A DNA stretch of 39,930 bases from a virus: positions 1 through 39,930 of IMG/VR virus record IMGVR_UViG_3300045967_000353. One strand, 5' to 3'. Under the pieces are notes generated by a model, which made no database searches, was not told the origin of the DNA, and saw only the letters and a list, made by a program, of their open reading frames with translations. A program made the translations under genes and the position numbers. How positions within the stretch are numbered: position 1 is the first letter of the stretch; every line of letters begins with the position of its first letter. Below, piece by piece: positions 14,319-21,643 of this stretch.

Positions 14319-14832
14319 AGACGAATTTACCGCGTTCATGCAGGAGATGCGCTGCCCCCAGGAGGGGGAGCAGCAGGGCTACTATCCGCAGATGCCGTGG
14401 AACGCCCGCATGGCGGCGCTGTGGTTCCGGCACCTGCAACGCTCCCCCGCGGCCAAGGTGTGGCGCGCGCTGGAGATGCATGTCCTGTTCGATCCGGAGC
14501 ACGCCCCAACGCTGGAGACGTTTGTCGCCCAGGTCAAGGCCCTCATCCCCCCGCCGGCCACGCCCTGGCCGCAGTTTGCCCCGGCCCAGGTCGAGGCGAT
14601 GCAGCAGGACGGGTACGGCGGCGTGCTGCGGTCGCTCTTGCCCACGCCGGACAGTACTGCCTGGGCGAAGTGCTGGATCTGGCTGTTCGAGCAGAGGTTG
14701 ACGCGCCCAGGCAAGGAAGCGGACTGTGCGCAGGAATGCCGGCGCTTGGCCGAGCGCTACCCGCGTGACCGGGAAGACTGGTTGCGGGAAGCTTGGAAGT
14801 TGGAAGAACAGGCGACAAGGAGCCACCAGTGA
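14311..14832 (+). CDS. Helicase-loader-like protein (173 aa)
   Basis: Begins inside the initiator gene. The N-terminal ~80 residues (TRDEFTAFMQEM, MAALWFRHLQRSPAAKVWRALEMHV, APTLETFVAQVKAL) resemble the helical G39P/G40P-type loader pattern, a trio of helices ending in PT..F. The remainder is helical with no ATPase motif. Placement after an initiator fits a lambda P-like role, recruiting a host DnaB. No replicative helicase is encoded in the window. The resemblance is by pattern only. Confidence 0.5.
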   Translation: MTRDEFTAFMQEMRCPQEGEQQGYYPQMPWNARMAALWFRHLQRSPAAKVWRALEMHVLFDPEHAPTLETFVAQVKALIPPPATPWPQFAPAQVEAMQQDGYGGVLRSLLPTPDSTAWAKCWIWLFEQRLTRPGKEADCAQECRRLAERYPRDREDWLREAWKLEEQATRSHQ

Positions 14833-15257
14833 GCTATCGCAAACTTTTACGGGATCCCCGCTGGCAAAAGAAGCGACTGAAAATCTTGGAGCGTGACGAC
14901 TGGACGTGCCAGCGCTGTGGTTCCACCGACCGCGAATTGCAGGTCCACCATCTGGTGTATGCCGGCGCACCATGGGACGTTCCCGACGATGCGCTCGTCA
15001 CCCTGTGTGTGCGCTGCCATACCGCCCTGAAACCTCAGACACCCCCAGTGCCGACGACTGCCGAAGGCTGGGAACCGTATTTCGCCGCCTTGCGATGGGC
15101 GCAAGAGGAAGGTGACCGGCAACGATTAGTCAACTGGCATTATCGCCGCTACGAATTGCGACGGCGCTATGACCCTGAAGGAGCCGTCGAAGCCTATCAC
15201 CAATATGTCTGGTGGGCCAGAGACCTTGAGAAAAGACGGAGGCACCATGACCACTGA
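14829..15257 (+). CDS. HNH endonuclease (142 aa)
   Basis: GTG 14829 overlaps the preceding stop (GTGA). The HNH fold is clear: YRKLLRDPRWQKKRLKILERDDWTCQRCG with Cys27/Cys30, then LQVHHLVY (His40-His41), DVPDDALVTLC and VRCH with Cys60/Cys63/His64. A helical C-terminal extension follows. Present in the replication operon, so possibly a nuclease in recombination or packaging rather than homing. Confidence 0.8.
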   Translation: MSYRKLLRDPRWQKKRLKILERDDWTCQRCGSTDRELQVHHLVYAGAPWDVPDDALVTLCVRCHTALKPQTPPVPTTAEGWEPYFAALRWAQEEGDRQRLVNWHYRRYELRRRYDPEGAVEAYHQYVWWARDLEKRRRHHDH

Positions 15258-16083
15258 GTCAGTGAATCAGACGCTAACCCCTCTACCCTACACACCTGTG
15301 CAGTATACCCCGGCCATCGACCCCGAGGCGATTCAGCGGGCCCTGATGGCCGGCGATATTGCCAAACTGAGCCCGGCGGACCGGGTGCAGTTCTACGCCG
15401 CGCTGTGTCGGAGTACCGGGCTCAATGTGCTCACCCGGCCTTTTATCGTCATGCGGGGGCAAGATGGCACCTTGTCGTGGTACATCACCGCGGCGGGCTG
15501 TGAGCAGCTCCGACGGCTGCACCGCGTGTCCACGCGCATCCTGTCGCGGGAGCGGGACGGCGATCTCTACCTCGTCACCGTCCAGTGCCGCACCCCGGAT
15601 GAGCGCGTCGAAGAAGCCCAGGGCGTGGTGGTGCTGGACGGGCTCAAGCCCCTGGAGCAGGCCCATGCGCTCATGCGCTGCGAAACGAAGGCCAAACGCC
15701 GCGCCACCCTCGCCCTGCTCGGCCTCGGCGTGGCCGCCCACGACGACGACAGTGGGCAGGTGGTGCCCTTCGATCCGCAGACCGGCGTGGTCGACGAGGG
15801 CAGCACGCCCGCCATGGAAGCCGGGGTGCTGCTCACCACCATCGGCCAGTGGTTTCGGCGCCTTCCCAAAGCGGCGCGCCCGGTGGTGGCGCGGGAGGTG
15901 TGGGGCCTGGCCCTGGACGAGATCCCCCATGCCAGCCTGGATGACCTGCAGGCTGGATGGTCGCGCCTCGACGAGGGCCGGGCGCCGCTTGCGTGGCACA
16001 GTGAGACACTGGAGAGCGACCTGCAGCAGTGGCTCGGGACGCACGCGCAGGAAAGCATTGCCGACCTGTTTGGGGAGGAGTAA
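15247..16083 (+). CDS. RecT/Bet-like single-strand annealing protein (inferred)
   Basis: 278 residues from ATG 15247 (GGAGG 5-6 nt upstream). The pattern LSPADRVQFYAALCRSTGLNVLTRPF, followed by SWYITAAGCEQLRRLH, and then ALMRCETKAKRRATLALLGLG matches the arrangement found in the RecT/Redbeta-type superfamily (a catalytic-like beta core and a terminal KAKRRATL helix). The C-terminal ~90 residues are acidic and helical, as in annealases that contact SSB. Assignment is by pattern. It would act with the SWIM protein and nucleases in phage recombination. Confidence 0.55.
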   Translation: MTTESVNQTLTPLPYTPVQYTPAIDPEAIQRALMAGDIAKLSPADRVQFYAALCRSTGLNVLTRPFIVMRGQDGTLSWYITAAGCEQLRRLHRVSTRILSRERDGDLYLVTVQCRTPDERVEEAQGVVVLDGLKPLEQAHALMRCETKAKRRATLALLGLGVAAHDDDSGQVVPFDPQTGVVDEGSTPAMEAGVLLTTIGQWFRRLPKAARPVVAREVWGLALDEIPHASLDDLQAGWSRLDEGRAPLAWHSETLESDLQQWLGTHAQESIADLFGEE

Positions 16084-16087
16084 GACG

Positions 16088-16516
16088 ATGCCGGATGTGA
16101 TCGATCAGTTCCCTGATGTTAGCACGCAACCCGTCTGGGACACGATGCCGGCACGCTATCCCCCTGAGCACGGCACGCGCTACCTGCTGCCCTGCCCGGT
16201 GCTCGGCCTGGGAGGCTACTACGAATATGTGCTGATCGACCTGACGCAGGCGCGCCGGTGGCTGCTGGCCGGACCGTGCACCAGCTTTGTGACCCATCCG
16301 CTGCTCAAGCGGGCGCTCGATGGGATCATCGGCTTTTTCACGCCCCCAGGCCACGCAGGGCCTCTGCCGATGCTGGGGTATCACGATGATGCCCTCGTCT
16401 GGCAGGTGGAAGACTATGAGCTGCTGCACCTGCAGACGCGGGGCGACAGCGCCAGGATACGGAAGACGGTGGAGGCGGGCGCGTATACACTCGGCATGCT
16501 GAGGCGCCTGGCCTAG
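16088..16516 (+). CDS. Unknown early protein (142 aa)
   Basis: ATG 16088, 4 nt after the annealing-protein stop. A compact alpha/beta protein: strand-rich YLLPCPVLG and YYEYVLIDL, then ARRWLLAGPCTSFVTHPLLKRALDGIIG, and a hydrophobic strand DDALVWQVEDYELLHLQTRG. The order strand / His-containing helix / strand faintly resembles the STIV B116 (DUF1874) fold, but too little is shared to assign it. Confidence 0.55.
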   Translation: MPDVIDQFPDVSTQPVWDTMPARYPPEHGTRYLLPCPVLGLGGYYEYVLIDLTQARRWLLAGPCTSFVTHPLLKRALDGIIGFFTPPGHAGPLPMLGYHDDALVWQVEDYELLHLQTRGDSARIRKTVEAGAYTLGMLRRLA

Positions 16517-16531
16517 AAAGGAGCCCCCCCC

Positions 16532-16726
16532 ATGCCCAAACGCCCCGCCCGCCGACCGCCGACCCAGGATGCGCCGCTGGTGCAGTCCTGGCGCGAGGCG
16601 ACCTACGCATGGCCGTGTCCGGCCTGTCCCTGTCAGACCAATTTACGTGGCCTGCTGCGGGTGCAGTGCTCCCACTGCGGCCATGTGCACCAGCCGCCAG
16701 AGAAGGAGTCGCCGCATGCCGATTGA
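16532..16726 (+). CDS. Zinc-ribbon-like small protein (64 aa)
   Basis: ATG 16532 after AAAGGAG. Cys pairs CPACPC and CSHCGHVH make a four-Cys ribbon around residues 29-52. No other domain. It overlaps the next start by 11 nt. Confidence 0.6.
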   Translation: MPKRPARRPPTQDAPLVQSWREATYAWPCPACPCQTNLRGLLRVQCSHCGHVHQPPEKESPHAD

Positions 16727-17093
16727 TTACCGCCGCTACCCGCCCGACTGGCACGCCTTCAGCCGCTCGATCCGCCTGGAGCGCGCGCAGAGCCGCTGTG
16801 AGTGCACCGGGGAGTGTGGCCTGCACCGCACGCATCCCGGCCCCCGGCGCTGTGTCGAGGTGAACCACACGCCGGCGCAGTTCGCGCGCGGGCGCATCGT
16901 GCTCACCGTGGCCCATCTGTGCCCGTGTGACCCGCCGTGCGCCGAGGCGAGCCATGTCAAAGCGTGCTGTCAACGGTGCCATCTGCGGATTGACCACGAC
17001 CTGCATCGGCGCCATGCCGCCGAAACGCACCGCCGGCGCACGGAAGCCCAGGGCCAACTGACGTTCTTGGAGTCGCCGCCATGCCAACCATGA
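16716..17093 (+). CDS. Phage HNH-like protein (125 aa)
   Basis: ATG 16716 follows GAAGGAG. The pattern RCECTGECGLH, RRCVEVNHTPAQ, VLTVAHLCPCD, and VKACCQRCHLRIDHDLH is a recurring phage family with HNH-like metal ligands. An active nuclease is likely but not certain because the final His/Asn positions are relaxed. Ends 13 nt inside the next gene. Confidence 0.65.
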   Translation: MPIDYRRYPPDWHAFSRSIRLERAQSRCECTGECGLHRTHPGPRRCVEVNHTPAQFARGRIVLTVAHLCPCDPPCAEASHVKACCQRCHLRIDHDLHRRHAAETHRRRTEAQGQLTFLESPPCQP

Positions 17094-17581
17094 TTCACCT
17101 CCTGACCAGCCAGGACTTTACCCACGCCAGCGTGCAGTGTGGCGCCCACGCCAGCCACGCCAGCGTCGATCCGGCCCGCGTCACCTGCCCGGCCTGTCTG
17201 GGACGGCACTGTACCTGTGGCCCGGGCACCACGCCCTGCCCGGTCTGTCGCGCCTGGAACCGCCAGCACGGCGCCCGCCAGACCACGCCGCCCACCGGGA
17301 TCACGGCCGAGAAGGCGCTGCAAGAGGCCGTGCGGCGGCTGGCGCTCGACACGGGGTGGATGTACTACCATACGACCGATAGCCGAAAATCCCCCTCAGG
17401 CTATCCCGACGTGACGCTGGTGCGGGGGGATCGCCTGCTCTTTGCGGAACTCAAACGGCCCGGCAAGCGCCCCACGGAGGCGCAGCAGCAGTGGCTCGAG
17501 GCGCTGGCGCGGGTGACGCAGGTGTCCACATTTTTATGGACGCCCGACGACTGGGACACCATCGAGGAGGTGTTACGGTAA
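17081..17581 (+). CDS. VRR-NUC (PD-(D/E)xK) nuclease with N-terminal Cys-rich region
   Basis: 166 residues. Residues 36-56 contain CPACLGRHCTC and CPVC, a likely zinc site. The nuclease core is SPSGYPDVTLVRGDRLLFAELKRPGKRPTEAQQQWLEAL with Asp110, Glu123-x-Lys125 and Gln135, a textbook VRR-NUC signature. Such phage nucleases are usually Holliday-junction or flap processing enzymes in replication and recombination. TAATG overlap with the next gene. Confidence 0.85.
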   Translation: MPTMIHLLTSQDFTHASVQCGAHASHASVDPARVTCPACLGRHCTCGPGTTPCPVCRAWNRQHGARQTTPPTGITAEKALQEAVRRLALDTGWMYYHTTDSRKSPSGYPDVTLVRGDRLLFAELKRPGKRPTEAQQQWLEALARVTQVSTFLWTPDDWDTIEEVLR

Positions 17582-18135
17582 TGCGTGTACTCGTTGCCTG
17601 TGAACGGTCCGGTCGCGTCCGCGACGCCTTCCGCGCCCTGGGGCATGACGCGCTGAGTTGTGACCTGGAGCCCTCCTGGACGCCAGGGCCGCATTATCAG
17701 GGCGATGTGCGCGACCTGCTGCATGCCGGGTGGGATCTGCTGCTGGCGTTCCCGCCCTGTACCTATCTGGCCGCCTCCGGGGCGCGCTGGTGGGCCGGAC
17801 GGCAGGCCGAGCAGGCGGCCGCGCTGGCGTTTGTGCGCCTTCTCCTGGCCGCCCCGGTGCCGCGCATTGCCCTGGAAAATCCCGTGGGCCGGATCAGTAC
17901 GGCGCTGCGCCCCCCGGATCAGATCATTCAGCCGTATCTCTTTGGCCATGCCGAGATCAAAACGACCTGCCTGTGGCTCCAGGGGCTGCCGCTCCTGCAG
18001 CCCACTGTGCTGACCTTTGCGCCCCGCCGCCAGCCGTGCTGGCGCATGCCCCCGTGCCCAGGCCGGGCCATGGCCCGGAGCGTGACGTATGCGGGCGTTG
18101 CCAGCGCTATGGCGCAGCAGTGGGGACAGGATTGA
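17581..18135 (+). CDS. C5-cytosine-methyltransferase-like protein (184 aa)
   Basis: Begins RVLVACERSGRVRDAFRALGHDALSCDLEP, an AdoMet-binding motif with an acidic second strand. Then GDVRDLL, and FPPCTYLAASG with Cys60 in the position of the catalytic Pro-Cys. An ENPVG follows at 99-103. The usual DNMT target-recognition domain is missing, and the protein is shorter than classical cytosine methyltransferases. Similar short proteins are frequent in phages and are thought to modify pyrimidines, but specificity cannot be told. Its ribosome-binding motif GAGGTGTTACGGT is repeated just after its stop. Confidence 0.7.
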   Translation: MRVLVACERSGRVRDAFRALGHDALSCDLEPSWTPGPHYQGDVRDLLHAGWDLLLAFPPCTYLAASGARWWAGRQAEQAAALAFVRLLLAAPVPRIALENPVGRISTALRPPDQIIQPYLFGHAEIKTTCLWLQGLPLLQPTVLTFAPRRQPCWRMPPCPGRAMARSVTYAGVASAMAQQWGQD

Positions 18136-18185
18136 CGAGGTGTTACGGTGAGTGACATCATGCAACACCATGCACCACAGAAAAC

Positions 18186-18247
18186 CCTTTCAGGGGGCTG
18201 TCGACTTCAGGCGACAGGGGAATGAAAGGTTGCTCTGACAAGAGCAA
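18186..18247. repeat. Left-end hairpins of the TnpB element
   Basis: An imperfect hairpin spans 18186-18229: CCTTTCA pairs with TGAAAGG outside and CTGTCG with CGACAG inside. A second, TTGCTC-tgacaa-GAGCAA, lies at 18230-18247. Subterminal hairpins like these are recognised by Y1 TnpA in IS200/IS605-type elements, but no tnpA is present. Confidence 0.5.
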
Positions 18248-18300
18248 CATCCTCAAACTTTCCTGGTAGAACACAGCAACGGTTTTGTACAATTAGAGTT

Positions 18301-19347
18301 ATGAGCATGCTGACCTATAACTACCGGATAAAAGACGCAACCTCGCGGCATCATCTCTTGCAGATGGCCTCTGCGATCAACTACGTCTGGAACTATTGCA
18401 ATCAGGTCAGCATCAAAGCCTTCAAACGCGACAGAACCTTTCTGACTGCCTACGACCTGCACAAGCTCACTGCTGGCACGTCGAAAGACTTGCGGCTGTC
18501 TGCGGATACGATTCAACAGGTCTGTACCGAGTACGTGACGAGGCGTCGCCAGTTCAAGAAGATCAAGCTTCGGTGGCGCAGCAAGAAGAAGTCCCTGGGC
18601 TGGATTCCCTTCAAGGCCGCCTATATCCGTGTCGATGGGCCAACCGTGACCTATTGCGGCCATCGCTTTCGCCTCTGGCTGTCGCGTCCCCTCGTTGGCC
18701 AGGTCAAGACGGGCAGTTTCACGCAGGATAGTCGCGGCAGATGGTACGTCAGTTTGCAGTGTGACGTGCCCGAGCTGCATGGCCCTCCCGCTCCTGCCGA
18801 AGTCGGCATTGACCTTGGGTTGAAAGACCAGATTGCCTGTACGCATCTCCCCGAGCCCCTCAGCCGCGCCAATATCACGCGGCACTATGCCGCGCCATTG
18901 GCTCAAGCCCAACGTGCCAGGAAGAAGCGACGCGTCAAAGCCCTCCAGGCCAAGATGGCCAACGTGCGCAAGGACTGGACGCACAAGGTCACGACCGCCA
19001 TTGCCAGGGTGTCCCGCCTGATTGCCGTCGGCAACGTCTCCAGTCCCAGGCTTGCCAAAACTCGGTTTGCGAAGTCGACCTATGACGCTGCCTGGGGCAG
19101 CACCCGTACCCTTCTTGCATACAAAGCCATCAGGCTTGGAGGGCAGTACGTGGAGGTCAACGAGTTCCGGTCCAGTTGTACTTGCTCGGCTTGTGACGCG
19201 ATCACCGGCCCGAGTGGACTGAGGCAACTGGGCGTAAGAGTGTGGACGTGTAGCGCCTGTGGTGCCGTGCATCAGCGCGATATCAATAGTGCACACATTC
19301 ACCTCCGTCGCGGACGTGCGACGCTTTCAGGAATCCGCCTGCTTTAG
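18301..19347 (+). CDS. tnpB: TnpB RNA-guided endonuclease
   Basis: 348 residues. RuvC-I is EVGIDLGLKD (Asp171) and RuvC-III HQRDINSA (Asp327). The zinc finger is Cys295/Cys298 with Cys317/Cys320. At the normal RuvC-II position the catalytic Glu is Gly (Gly244 in LIAVGNVSS), while VNEFRSS holds Glu288 just before the zinc finger. This fits the TnpB branch reported to have a relocated active-site Glu, so the protein may still be active. It is full length and has no frameshift. The reRNA/omegaRNA would overlap the 3' end. Confidence 0.85.
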   Translation: MSMLTYNYRIKDATSRHHLLQMASAINYVWNYCNQVSIKAFKRDRTFLTAYDLHKLTAGTSKDLRLSADTIQQVCTEYVTRRRQFKKIKLRWRSKKKSLGWIPFKAAYIRVDGPTVTYCGHRFRLWLSRPLVGQVKTGSFTQDSRGRWYVSLQCDVPELHGPPAPAEVGIDLGLKDQIACTHLPEPLSRANITRHYAAPLAQAQRARKKRRVKALQAKMANVRKDWTHKVTTAIARVSRLIAVGNVSSPRLAKTRFAKSTYDAAWGSTRTLLAYKAIRLGGQYVEVNEFRSSCTCSACDAITGPSGLRQLGVRVWTCSACGAVHQRDINSAHIHLRRGRATLSGIRLL

Positions 19348-19355
19348 CTGGCGGA
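19334..19355. repeat. Right-end hairpin of the TnpB element
   Basis: TCCGCC pairs with GGCGGA around a loop that itself contains GCT-tt-AGC. It straddles the tnpB stop codon, as the right end and guide-RNA scaffold do in this family. Confidence 0.45.
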
Positions 19356-19480
19356 GGACGTCAAGGTGCACCATGCCTGTGATATGTGGAGGGGGGTGCC
19401 GCCGCGTGATACCGTTGACACAACTCCAGGCTTTGCTGTGGAAAAGCCCCGCCGGCAGCCTCGGCAGCTCCTGGCGGAGC

Positions 19481-19519
19481 AATGCAGAATGGAGAATGGA
19501 GAATGGAGAATGGAGCATG
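19481..19519. repeat. AT-rich heptad repeat H3 (one arm only)
   Basis: Four tandem near-copies of the heptad ATGGAGA end in an ATG that starts the next gene. There is no opposite arm. The 130 bases before it, after the TnpB element, contain no gene I can support. Confidence 0.7.
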
Positions 19520-19747
19520 AGTGAGGAGACGACCGCGAGGACCTGCCCTGGATGCCAGGGCGAGGGGTTCATGGTCACGCGCGTGCAACGCCTGACGCCG
19601 CAGGGCCGCCGCTGTACGGTGCAGCAGATTCTCTGTCTGCTCTGCCAGGGTCGCACCGCGGTCACGCCGGAAGAGATCGCCGCGTTCGAGGCGTGCTGGG
19701 GACGCCCCGGAGCCGCGCCGCCGGCCGCGAGGGAGGACGGGGGATGA
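19517..19747 (+). CDS. Small double-CxxC protein (76 aa)
   Basis: ATG 19517 is the last ATG of heptad repeat H3, whose GGAG units act as the ribosome-binding site. CPGC and CLLC pairs around residues 9-41 form a likely zinc ribbon (as in DnaJ-type CxxCxGxG knuckles). Overlaps the next start (ATGA-like junction). Unknown function. Confidence 0.55.
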   Translation: MSEETTARTCPGCQGEGFMVTRVQRLTPQGRRCTVQQILCLLCQGRTAVTPEEIAAFEACWGRPGAAPPAAREDGG

Positions 19748-20310
19748 GCGAGGCGTACGACCGCTTTCTGCAGCATCGCATCCGCGAGGAGTGGCAGTGG
19801 ATGCAAGACAATTATGAGGAGGACATCACGGAACGGGACGCGCTCGACCATCTGCTGCAGGAGTGCGGGCAGACGGATGACGGCGACTGTCTGCACGCTG
19901 GCAGCGAGTACTGCGATTTCGATTGTCCGTTTCGTGATGAACCGGTCGACGAGGACGACGCGACGCCCACCGCCGGCCGCGGGGGAGGACGAGTGATGAG
20001 CCGTCTTGACGTGCTCGATGACGCCCTGATCGCCCTCGCGCGCTGCCTGCACGCGCATGGTCCTGCCTGTGTCTGTGTGCCCTGTAGGGCCCTGACCGCC
20101 TCGCAGGCCCTGCTGCCCCGGCTGGCGCACGTGCTGGTCGTGCTGGAGGCGTGGAGCGCGGACGTGGACGGCGAACCGTATCTGGCGCAGGACCTCGGCC
20201 TGCTGCTGACCCTGCTGGACGACCGCAGCACGACACGCCCGGCGGCGCCGCCGCACGCGGGGGAGGAGGGGGAGAACAAGGGAGCATGCAGCCTGGAGAA
20301 TGCAGAATGA
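19744..20310 (+). CDS. Cys-rich protein with a second domain, possible gene fusion (188 aa)
   Basis: Residues 1-70 (RFLQHRIREEW...TERDALDHLLQEC...SEYCDFDCPFRDE) match the whole of the 67-aa protein at 21640-21843 on the other strand. Residues 85-188 are a helical region (LDVLDDALIALARCLHAHG...ACVCVPCRAL...LLPRLAHVLVVLEAW). An in-frame ATG at 19996, preceded by the ribosome-binding sequence GGAGGACGAGTG, lies exactly at the join. Either two adjacent genes fused by loss of a stop, or one gene with an internal start. Confidence 0.6.
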   Translation: MSEAYDRFLQHRIREEWQWMQDNYEEDITERDALDHLLQECGQTDDGDCLHAGSEYCDFDCPFRDEPVDEDDATPTAGRGGGRVMSRLDVLDDALIALARCLHAHGPACVCVPCRALTASQALLPRLAHVLVVLEAWSADVDGEPYLAQDLGLLLTLLDDRSTTRPAAPPHAGEEGENKGACSLENAE

Positions 20311-20558
20311 GCGAGCGAGTGTACGTGACCCCAGGTGAGATCCGCGAGGTCGCCCTGCTCAAGCGCCAGGCCCAGCGCCGGCGGGCGGCGCTGGTGCAGG
20401 CCGGGTGCAGCACCTATGCGCTGGGACGGCGTGGGGGGACGGAAGCGATCCAGTGTCTCTGTTGTGGCCTCGGCTCGGGGCATCCTACGGACATTGCCGA
20501 GCGCTTCTGTGGGTTTTGCCAGGCGTGGCACAGCGAGTGGAGGGAGGACGAGGGATAA
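20307..20558 (+). CDS. Small Cys-rich protein (83 aa)
   Basis: ATG 20307 is formed by a heptad-like GGAGAATGCAGAATG and overlaps the previous stop. A basic helix (EIREVALLKRQAQRRRAALVQ) is followed by CLCCG and FCGFCQAWH, a four-Cys ribbon. Unknown function. Confidence 0.55.
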   Translation: MSERVYVTPGEIREVALLKRQAQRRRAALVQAGCSTYALGRRGGTEAIQCLCCGLGSGHPTDIAERFCGFCQAWHSEWREDEG

Positions 20559-20560
20559 GC

Positions 20561-20953
20561 ATGCACATCTCCGAGACGCTCGAGGGCCAGATCGCCCAGC
20601 GGCTGTTTGGGTGGACCTGGGGACGGTGTTCTGAGCGGTGCCCCTACGCGCACGAAGGGTATCATACGGCAGAGGGGGCGCATGTCTGGCGCCTGCCCGC
20701 CTACACCACCGACCCGGCCGCCACGGCGCGGGTGTGGCAGTGGGTGGAGACCCGCGGCATGCCCATTCTCAGGATCCAGGTGGACTATGACGCGGTGCTC
20801 GGCATTGAGTGCATCGTGCAGTGTGGACGCCTGGAGGTGGACGGCTGGGGCGCCACCTGGCCCGAGGCCCTGTGCCGCGCGGCGCTGGCGCTCGCGGAGC
20901 GAATGGAGCATGCAGAATGGACAATGGAAAATGAGGGGAAAAAGCTCTTATAA
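20561..20953 (+). CDS. Phage ABA-sandwich-like protein (130 aa)
   Basis: ATG 20561. The pattern DPAATARVWQWVETRG, a central beta stretch and WGATWPEALCRAALALAE is that of the phage ABA sandwich domain found in many phage accessory genes. The last 16 residues (MEHAEWTMENEGKKLL) are encoded by repeat H5, so the insertion has altered or extended the C-terminus. Last plus early gene before the convergent tail operon. Confidence 0.6.
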   Translation: MHISETLEGQIAQRLFGWTWGRCSERCPYAHEGYHTAEGAHVWRLPAYTTDPAATARVWQWVETRGMPILRIQVDYDAVLGIECIVQCGRLEVDGWGATWPEALCRAALALAERMEHAEWTMENEGKKLL

Positions 20954-20986
20954 TTCTCCATTTTCCATTCTCCATTCTCCATTCTT
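20901..20986. repeat. AT-rich heptad hairpin element H5
   Basis: The left arm has AATGGAGCATGCAGAATGGACAATGGAAAATG units, the linker AAGCTCTTATAATTCTCC, and the right arm a row of ATTTTCC/ATTCTCC units. The left arm is translated as the tail of the 20561-20953 protein. It lies between convergent operons and could work as a bidirectional terminator-like hairpin. The 90 bases after it, to 21076, hold no supported gene. Confidence 0.75.
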
Positions 20987-21076
20987 CGCCTGAGCCCGCC
21001 CACCGCCGGCGCCGTCATGCCACGCGCCAGCGGTACGGACCCGCGTATCACCAGGCGCGGGGGGCGAGCGTGCGGG

Positions 21077-21397
21077 TTATTTCAGTTCTGGTTCCCCCAC
21101 CGTCACCTCGAGCGAGGCCGCCGTGGGGCTCACCACCGTCACGGTCAGCGTATCGTCCACCGGCACCACGCCGGCACCCAGATCCGCGTCACAGTGCATG
21201 GTGATCAACGAATCGCCCGGCGCACTGCCAGAGACGACGTAAGCGCTGAGGTCGTCTACGGGCGCAATCGTGCAGGTGCCCGAGGTGACGGTAAAGACGG
21301 CAGCGCCATCGACGGGGGCAGGGTTGCCGGCCTCGGTCTTTGGCTGGACCTGGACTAACACTTTTTCTTCATACGTCATGGTGACGGATTGTGGCAT
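21077..21397 (-). CDS. Ig-like (BIG) domain protein (106 aa)
   Basis: ATG 21397 after GGAGG. The pattern PKTEAGNPAPVDGAAVFTVTSGTCTIAPVDDLSAYVVSGSAPGDSLITMHCDADLG is a bacterial Ig-like fold, frequent in small phage decoration or tail proteins. No signal peptide. The downstream limit of the minus tail operon. Confidence 0.6.
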   Translation of the reverse strand: MPQSVTMTYEEKVLVQVQPKTEAGNPAPVDGAAVFTVTSGTCTIAPVDDLSAYVVSGSAPGDSLITMHCDADLGAGVVPVDDTLTVTVVSPTAASLEVTVGEPELK

Positions 21398-21415
21398 TGT
21401 CGCCTCCGTTTGTTG

Positions 21416-21643
21416 TTAGGTATGTCTCCGCGCGCGGTGCTCCGAGCCTAGCCCGCGCCAGCCGTGCGTATCCCACACGACCCGCCCGCCCGGGTCATCG
21501 ATCCGCGCCTCCGCCCGGCAGTGCGGACAGCACAGCGTACACACCAGCAGGTCGTCCGGCTGCACCCGCACGTCCAGGTGCCCGGGACAGGCGGTGCGTG
21601 GGTCGAGACTGGTCTCACAGCCGGGACACAGAAAGCGGCTCAC
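21416..21643 (-). CDS. Small Cys-rich protein (75 aa)
   Basis: GTG 21643 follows GGAGG and overlaps the preceding stop (GTGA). CPGC, a single Cys, then CTLCCPHC give a zinc-ribbon-like spacing. No known family. Confidence 0.5.
   Translation of the reverse strand: MSRFLCPGCETSLDPRTACPGHLDVRVQPDDLLVCTLCCPHCRAEARIDDPGGRVVWDTHGWRGLGSEHRARRHT

Larger units (their letters stand above)
18186..19355 (+). mobile_element. tnpB-only IS200/IS605-like element
   Basis: A single tnpB gene flanked by hairpins (left 18186-18247, right 19334-19355). There is no target-site duplication, as expected for this class. No transposase gene is present, so movement would need TnpA in trans. The exact ends are not certain. 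Confidence 0.55.
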
